Assembly: GCF_022808715.1 (NCBI RefSeq)
Contig: NZ_JAKZKX010000018.1
Coordinates: forward strand, 34,692 to 82,205
Direction of reading: 5' to 3'
From: Fundidesulfovibrio agrisoli
Lineage (GTDB): Bacteria > Desulfobacterota > Desulfovibrionia > Desulfovibrionales > Desulfovibrionaceae
DNA: 47,514 nt
In this document: positions 46,023 through 47,514 of the stretch, one piece after another
Numbering within the stretch: the stretch's first letter is position 1
How the letters are laid out: each line of letters starts with the position of its first letter
Translations under genes and position numbers: made by a program
The notes under the pieces: model-generated
Told to the model about the DNA's origin: nothing
What the model saw: only the letters and a program-made list of their open reading frames with translations
Databases searched by the model: none

Positions 46023-47417
46023 ATGCCCCCAGGAGCAGACGGCAGCCGCGCCCAGAAGCCGCAGCGCACGGCCCCCGCCGGAGCGCCCGAGAGCACGCCC
46101 GACAACAGGCGCTGCGGGCCGGCCGCCGCGCTCTGCGCCGGGCTGCTCATCGCGGCGGCGGCCGTGCTGTTCCAGGCCAGCCCGCCAGGGCGCCAGCTCG
46201 AATCCCAACTGCTCGACCTCTTCTTCCTGCTGCGCGGCCCCAGGACCGCCCCTCCGGACATCGTCATCGCCGCCATCGACGAGCCCTCCATCCAGGAGCT
46301 GGGCCTGGCCTGGCCCTGGCCCAGGCGCGTGCACGCGGCCCTGCTGCGTGAGCTCGCGGACGCGGGCGCGCGCCTCGTCGTCCTGGACGTGATCTTCGCG
46401 GAGCCCTCCACCCCGGAGGACGATCAGGCCCTGGAGGACGCCCTGCGCGCAAACGGCCGCGTCCTGCTGGCCTCCACCGTGGACGCGGCCGAGGACGCGG
46501 CCTTCAGCCGGGTGATGCTGGTGCGCCCCCTGCCACGCTTCGAGCGCGCCGCCCTGGGCACGGGCCTGGCCATGCTCACCCCGGACCCGGACGGCACGGT
46601 GCGCCGCTTCTCGAGCATCCTGGCCGGGCAGGCCACCCTGCCCGCGGCCGCCCTGCTCGCCCTGGAGCCGGGGCGGAAGAGCATCCCCGCGGGCGGGCTG
46701 GTGGACCATCCCGGCCCGGCGCGCAGCGTGCGCACGGTCTCCTACACGCAGGCCCTGGACTGGCGGGCCTCCCTGCCCCCCGGCTTCCTCAAGGACAAAA
46801 TCGTGCTGGTGGGCCGGTCCCTGGCGGCCAGCCCGGAGCTCACCGTGCAGGCCGACGCCTTCCGCACCCCGTTCAGCCGCCAGGCCGGGGCCAACGTGCC
46901 CGGGGTGGAGGTGCACGCGGCCATCCTGGCCCAGCTTCTCGCCGGGCGGGCCGGGGCCGTGGCCCCGGGCTGGGCCGTGGCGGCGGCCGCGCTGGCGCTC
47001 GTCCCTGGGGCCGCGCTCCTGCTGCGGCGCCTGCGGCCCCTGCCGGCGGCCCTGGCCTCGCTGGGCGGGGCTGGCGGCGCGCTGGGGTCCTCCTACGCGC
47101 TCTTCGCCGCCGAGCTGACCTGGTTCCCGGCCCTGGGCCTCACCGGCGGTATCCTGGCCGTGGAGGGTTTCCTGCTGCTGGAGGGCTACGCCCGCGCCGC
47201 GCGGGAGCGCAGGCAGATGCGCGCCGCGTTCTCGCGTTACGTGTCCCCGGCGGTGGTGGACATGCTTCTGGCCCGGCCCGAGCTCCTGGAGCCGGGCGGG
47301 GAGGAGGCCGAGGCCACGGTGCTCTTCTCCGACCTGGCCGGGTTCACCTCCTTTTCGGAGCGCATGGCCCCGGGGGAGCTCATGGCGGGTAATCCCCCCA
47401 ATAAAAGGTTGTTCTGA
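46023..47417 (+). pseudogene. CHASE2-domain adenylate/guanylate cyclase, interrupted by an insertion sequence
   Basis: The frame gives 464 residues, of which the first 455 are native. One N-terminal membrane helix (about 32-52) precedes an extracytoplasmic CHASE2 domain (about 57-315, with IVIAAIDEPSIQELG and KDKIVLVGRS), three membrane helices (about 318-390) and the start of a class III nucleotide cyclase domain (from about 398; VLFSDLAGFTSFSERM contains the first metal-binding Asp). After GELMA the sequence changes abruptly to insertion-sequence end and stops at 47415-47417. About 150 or more residues of the catalytic domain, including the second metal Asp and the transition-state residues, are lost, so the product should be inactive. 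The start at 46023 follows GGAAGGAG. Confidence 0.85.
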
Positions 47418-47514
47418 AAAGTAGAATTTTCTCGTAAACCCAGGCGAGGAGATTTTACATGAAGACGTCCCGCTACTCCGACAGTCAGATCCTGAGCATC
47501 CTGAAGCAAGCCGA
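47388..47514 (+). mobile_element. Left end of an IS3-family-like insertion sequence (partial)
   Basis: From about 47388 the GC-rich cyclase sequence gives way to GGGTAATCCCCCCAATAAAA and AT-rich DNA. A transposase OrfA start with ribosome binding site follows at 47459. The C-rich end then CAATAAA resembles IS3-group terminal repeats. The exact boundary is within 47384-47390; the right end and target duplication lie outside the window. Confidence 0.7.
47459..47514 (+). CDS. IS3-family transposase OrfA, N-terminal fragment cut by the window edge
   Basis: Eighteen complete codons read MKTSRYSDSQILSILKQA, the typical beginning of the OrfA helix-turn-helix (IS3/IS407 group: MKKSRF..EQI..IL.EAE). 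GAGGAG (47445-47450) is the ribosome binding site. OrfA would bind the IS ends and be joined to OrfB by frameshifting; the rest lies beyond the window. Confidence 0.75.
   Translation, partial: MKTSRYSDSQILSILKQA

Overview
The window is about 47.5 kb of high-GC bacterial chromosome carrying mostly ordinary, tightly packed genes. It fits a sulfate-reducer-type Desulfovibrionales (Desulfovibrio/Fundidesulfovibrio-like) genome. That assignment is inferred from the fused CobA-HemD enzyme for siroheme synthesis, the divergent pair of an acetyl-CoA synthetase and a Pat-like acetyltransferase, the tandem chemoreceptors, and a dispersed intergenic palindrome of a kind I associate with Desulfovibrio. 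No rRNA, tRNA, CRISPR array, prophage or replication origin was seen.

Layout. 0.07-1.1 kb: an SRPBCC protein and an overlapping MerR regulator. 1.2-3.2 kb: the manganese exporter MntP, a DUF475/TerC-type membrane protein and a secreted EF-hand protein. 3.4-4.3 kb: a secreted zinc-dependent phospholipase C-like protein. 4.6-9.2 kb: an AMP-forming acyl/acetyl-CoA synthetase divergent from a Pat-like protein whose ADP-forming acyl-CoA synthetase half has lost its expected histidines. 9.2-10.1 kb: purU. 10.3-11.4 kb: a secreted Ntn hydrolase. 11.6-19.3 kb: six same-strand genes for a surface glycan (two sugar aminotransferases, a GT2 enzyme, two methyltransferases and a large GT-C membrane glycosyltransferase). 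19.3-22.4 kb: a polar amino-acid ABC transporter. 22.5-24.1 kb: a coupled TPR protein and a protein with four exact 29-residue MshEN-like repeats. 24.3-28.5 kb: a MacAB-like export system (adaptor, ATPase, two FtsX-type permeases). 28.7-29.7 kb: a permease of the SO_0444/DUF318 type. 29.8-33.8 kb: a small possible Sm-like protein, ppiB, a carboxymuconolactone decarboxylase-family protein, cobA-hemD, purN and a VOC protein. 33.8-38.2 kb: alaS, a lipoprotein and recA. 38.3-39.9 kb: mscL and a fusion of a PP-loop thiouridylase-like domain with an apparent NFACT-R domain. 40-42 kb: a YkgJ-like cysteine-cluster protein and a beta-hydroxyacid dehydrogenase. 42.3-45.8 kb: two methyl-accepting chemotaxis proteins. 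46.0-47.5 kb: a CHASE2-adenylate/guanylate cyclase gene broken inside its catalytic domain by the left end of an IS3-like insertion sequence, which runs off the window.

The most interesting items are the PP-loop/NFACT-R fusion, the 29-residue repeat protein (a candidate c-di-GMP receptor) coupled to a TPR protein, the acetyl-CoA synthetase/Pat pair with degenerate catalytic motifs on both sides, and the IS-interrupted cyclase. All functions come from reading motifs and context by eye; no database search was run.
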